A DNA stretch of 22,882 nt, taken from the NCBI GenBank assembly GCA_013203245.1, contig JABMOR010000038.1:1-22882 (forward strand), in the 5' to 3' direction. The stretch comes from Candidatus Nitrosopumilus sp. (GTDB lineage Archaea; Thermoproteota; Nitrososphaeria; Nitrososphaerales; Nitrosopumilaceae). This document shows positions 21,344 through 22,882 of the stretch, one piece after another; position 1 is the first letter of the stretch, and the number at the start of each line of letters is the position of its first letter. The notes under the pieces are model-generated. The model saw nothing but the letters and a program-made list of their open reading frames with translations, was not told the origin of the DNA and did not search any database. A program made the position numbers and the translations under genes.

Positions 21344-21471
21344 TTCAAAAACACCACCAAAGTTGCGATTGTTGTCAAGACAAAAACTTTGTTTTTTGAT
21401 GCCTTGAGTTTGAGAATTTGGCTTTCTATAAAATTGCCTTTTTCTTTAAATTTTAAAAATTTGGTTTTCAT
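21340..21471 (-). CDS. Micro-ORF 1 of overlapping chain, basic membrane peptide (43 aa)
   Basis: ATG at 21471 starts a 43-residue protein with a lysine-rich first half (M-K-T-K-F-L-K-F-K-E-K-G-N-F) and a hydrophobic C-terminal helix (V-F-V-L-T-T-I-A-T-L-V-V-F-L-K). A TATA-like sequence (TTATATC on the minus strand, near 21496-21502) lies about 28 bases upstream. It heads a run of four tiny ORFs on the minus strand linked by 4-, 4- and 8-base overlaps, and follows the 149-aa gene by 62 bases. Function is unknown. Confidence 0.5.
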   Translation of the reverse strand: MKTKFLKFKEKGNFIESQILKLKASKNKVFVLTTIATLVVFLK

Positions 21472-21533
21472 ACTATATCATGACTACTTTTTGATATAAG
21501 GTCCGCGTAGAACTGATAAATCATCTATTTTTT

Positions 21534-21983
21534 TTAAAATGTTTTCAGCAAAAATCTAGATGTTTTGTCATATTTCTCAGACACACTGTCTATTGCATCA
21601 AGCATTGTCTGCTGATTGATGTTTTCTTTATCATCCATAACCACATAGACACCGACTTTTTGTTTTCCATCCTCTGTGATCATTTTATTAATTACCTGTA
21701 TAGAGTTGCAAAAATCATTCACTTTACTCTCAAATCTCTCTTTTTCTTCTGCACTAAATCCAAGATATCTTGCAATTTGACTATTTTTCATTTCAACTTT
21801 GGCGCCAATTACTAGAATTCCTGGTTGTCCTTTTGGTTCAAACACATCGACTGGAATTCCGTATCTACCTGCATGTTTTACAAGAATTTGAAAATTATTT
21901 TCAGGATTTTTTACTTGTTCTGACTTGAGCCCTTCATGAATTATCCATCTCTCGACATTATCTCTCATCCTGGATGCACTCAT
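21534..21983 (-). CDS. DUF2299-like archaeal protein
   Basis: A 149-residue soluble protein that looks like the archaeal DUF2299 family: an N-terminal helix with R-D-N-V-E-R-W-I-I-H-E-G-L, then strands with F-Q-I-L-V-K, V-D-V-F-E-P-K-G-Q-P-G-I-L-V-I-G, and a C-terminal helix pair. The overall order resembles a secretion-chaperone-like alpha/beta fold, but this is from memory of the family. The start is ATG 21983 with a TATA-like box at 22006-22014. Palindromic repeat copy 2 lies 67 bases upstream. Confidence 0.65.
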   Translation of the reverse strand: MSASRMRDNVERWIIHEGLKSEQVKNPENNFQILVKHAGRYGIPVDVFEPKGQPGILVIGAKVEMKNSQIARYLGFSAEEKERFESKVNDFCNSIQVINKMITEDGKQKVGVYVVMDDKENINQQTMLDAIDSVSEKYDKTSRFLLKTF

Positions 21984-22005
21984 AGAACATCTTTCAAATT
22001 GGTTC

Positions 22006-22014
22006 TATATTATT
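22006..22014 (-). promoter_or_regulatory. TATA-like element of the DUF2299-like gene
   Basis: AATAATATA on the minus strand is centred about 27 bases before the ATG at 21983, consistent with leaderless transcription. Confidence 0.45.
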
Positions 22015-22050
22015 CTAAATCTGAATGATTGCCATGCTAAATTTATAATG

Positions 22051-22072
22051 TTTCTAAATTCGAGTTTAGAAA
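22051..22072. repeat. Palindromic repeat copy 2
   Basis: TTTCTAAATTC/GAGTTTAGAAA, identical in core to copy 1. It lies 38 bases beyond the stop of the minus-strand membrane protein gene and upstream of the DUF2299-like gene promoter. Confidence 0.8.
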
Positions 22073-22110
22073 TAACAGTTATCTTTACCTGGAAAACAAG
22101 GAATCCTTGG

Positions 22111-22338
22111 TTAGATGTTCACATTAAAACCTGAATCTAAGCCTGGAACTGATGACGCAATCAAAATATTTAGAATGATTCCAAAAATCATAAACGCAAT
22201 TCCAAGATACAAGCAATTTTTTGCCTTGGGTAAATCATCTTGTCGTAAAATAAAAAATGCAATTATTCCGCCAATCACTCCAAAGAAAATTGGTAGCAAA
22301 AACCAAACATTGCTTCTGGGTTTTTCTGGACGTGACAT
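22111..22338 (-). CDS. Small two-helix membrane protein (75 aa)
   Basis: A 75-residue protein with two membrane helices (about 11-31, N-V-W-F-L-L-P-I-F-F-G-V-I-G-G-I-I, and 43-63, L-Y-L-G-I-A-F-M-I-F-G-I-I-L-N-I-L) joined by a charged loop R-Q-D-D-L-P-K-A-K. The N terminus is basic (S-R-P-E-K-P-R-S). It starts 11 bases after the stop of the zinc-ribbon gene and is probably co-transcribed with it. I have the impression of similar small proteins in related archaea; function is unknown. Confidence 0.8.
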   Translation of the reverse strand: MSRPEKPRSNVWFLLPIFFGVIGGIIAFFILRQDDLPKAKNCLYLGIAFMIFGIILNILIASSVPGLDSGFNVNI

Positions 22339-22349
22339 GATAATTCATT

Positions 22350-22598
22350 CTATTTTGCAACTATTGCTTTTTTCTGCAACTGTGTAATTTCAATTTCTAC
22401 TGTCTCTAAAGGATCATCAACTTGATTACGTTTAATTGAGAACATTTTTGGTTTTTCAAAGTCTTCTGTACAATCTGGACATGCGTAAACTAGTACTCTG
22501 TGTTCATTGGGGGCTTTTGGATTTGACAATCTTGGATAATACACCAATCTTGCTCCACAATCAACACAATATCTGTTGGCCCTTCTAGTTCTGACCAA
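22350..22598 (-). CDS. Small zinc-ribbon protein (82 aa)
   Basis: An 82-residue protein with two zinc knuckles, C-V-D-C-G at residues 11-15 and C-P-D-C at about 40-43, separated by a linker with Y-Y-P-R-L-S-N-P-K-A-P-N. The C-terminal part is helical and charged. The N terminus is basic (V-R-T-R-R-A-N-R), suggesting nucleic-acid or ribosome binding. The start is TTG at 22598. It heads a two-gene unit with the small membrane protein. A 9-bp inverted repeat lies 35 bases upstream. Confidence 0.8.
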   Translation of the reverse strand: MVRTRRANRYCVDCGARLVYYPRLSNPKAPNEHRVLVYACPDCTEDFEKPKMFSIKRNQVDDPLETVEIEITQLQKKAIVAK

Positions 22599-22633
22599 TG
22601 TAAACCCCCTGCATCATTCTAAGTATGCGATCA

Positions 22634-22660
22634 TCTATTAGATCTATATTGTCTAATAGA
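22634..22660. promoter_or_regulatory. 9-bp inverted repeat before the zinc-ribbon gene
   Basis: TCTATTAGA (22634-22642) and TCTAATAGA (22652-22660) are perfect complements around 9 bases. Its place 35 bases before the TTG start suits an operator or a leader hairpin. Confidence 0.45.
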
Positions 22661-22689
22661 GTAAACCAATTACTAACAACCGATCAATA

Positions 22690-22711
22690 TTTCTATATTC
22701 GAATTTAGAAA
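22690..22711. repeat. Palindromic repeat copy 3
   Basis: TTTCTATATTC/GAATTTAGAAA: one position departs from perfect dyad symmetry. It lies between the tRNA-Asn gene and the zinc-ribbon gene. Confidence 0.75.
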
Positions 22712-22758
22712 CATCTTAAATTATATCTTCTATACCATATCATTGCAAAAATAAAATA

Positions 22759-22780
22759 TTTCAAAACTCGAGTTTAGAAA
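22759..22780. repeat. Palindromic repeat copy 4, next to tRNA-Asn
   Basis: TTTCAAAACTC/GAGTTTAGAAA, one mismatch. It starts 6 bases beyond the 3' end of tRNA-Asn. On the tRNA's strand it is followed by TATTTTATTTTT, so it may act as the tRNA terminator. Confidence 0.75.
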
Positions 22781-22786
22781 GCAGAG

Positions 22787-22860
22787 CGCCTCCCACCAGA
22801 CTTGAACTGGTGACCAACCGGTTAACAGCCGCTTGCTCTACCACGCTGAGCTAGGGAGGC
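22787..22860 (-). tRNA. tRNA-Asn (anticodon GTT)
   Basis: Read on the minus strand from 22860, a 74-base cloverleaf can be drawn: acceptor GCCTCCC with GGGAGGC, D stem GCTC/GAGC, anticodon loop CTGTTAA with GTT at the centre, T stem ACCAG/CTGGT with loop TTCAAGT, and discriminator G. No intron is seen and CCA is not encoded. The anticodon stem (AGCGG/CCGGT) has one G-G mismatch at the second pair. Confidence 0.93.
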
Positions 22861-22882
22861 ACACATTTGAGTACCTTGGCAA

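Noticed and set aside
22787..22860. tRNA-Asn as the attachment site of an integrated element
   Set aside because: No second copy of the tRNA 3' end and no integrase gene was seen in the window.

Overview
The window looks like a stretch of chromosome from a marine ammonia-oxidising archaeon of the Nitrosopumilus type (Nitrososphaerota, formerly Thaumarchaeota). This is inferred from gene content and style. The DNA is AT-rich. Purine genes are the archaeal set (PurP, separate PurS/PurQ/PurL). Many genes use TTG or GTG starts, TATA-like boxes sit about 25 bases before the start codon as in leaderless archaeal transcripts, and a cell-surface protein carries the W-x-K-N-N-A-G-W-W motif familiar from this group. 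No ammonia-oxidation gene is present, so the placement rests on style. No plasmid, phage or insertion-sequence gene was recognised.

Layout. 1-1112: 3' part of a secreted Ig-like protein. 1219-2310 (-): purP. 2408-3604 (+): a small membrane protein, a UbiX-type flavin prenyltransferase and an SRPBCC protein. 3601-5126 (-): a hypothetical gene followed by tatC and tatA. 5300-6281 (+): a J-domain/TPR protein and a small charged protein. 6361-9973: purS, purQ and purL, with a CBS-domain gene inserted on the opposite strand between purS and purQ. 9974-10440: two mini-genes, each behind a copy of the same promoter-like motif. 10441-11160 (-): an MscS-like membrane protein fused to a UBP-type zinc finger. 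11679-13121: purF. 13174-14520: a DUF427 gene and a cluster of very small proteins, several of them metal-binding. 14600-16732: a PKD-repeat surface protein interrupted by an in-frame stop. 16792-17943: purC and a hypothetical gene. 18279-19335: a winged-helix regulator and a PPOX-type flavoprotein. 19414-20313 (-): a Lys/Ala/Arg-rich H1-like protein and a membrane-anchored DUF4352-like protein. 20314-21076: a gene-poor region with G/C runs and potential RNA structure. 21077-21471 (-): four overlapping tiny ORFs. 21534-22598 (-): three conserved-looking small genes. 22787-22860 (-): tRNA-Asn.

Functional themes. Six purine-synthesis genes cover PRPP to phosphoribosylamine (PurF), FGAR to FGAM (PurS, PurQ, PurL), CAIR to SAICAR (PurC) and AICAR to FAICAR (PurP). 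They are spread over about 16 kb rather than packed in one operon, and the remaining pathway genes must lie elsewhere. The Tat genes form a minimal TatA+TatC export system. The most unusual items are the MscS-UBP fusion, the chain of overlapping micro-ORFs near 21.3 kb, a 22-bp palindrome repeated four times in the last 3.5 kb, the cluster of mini zinc proteins near 13.5-14.1 kb, and the nonsense-interrupted PKD gene. All functions are read from sequence motifs by eye; no database search was run.
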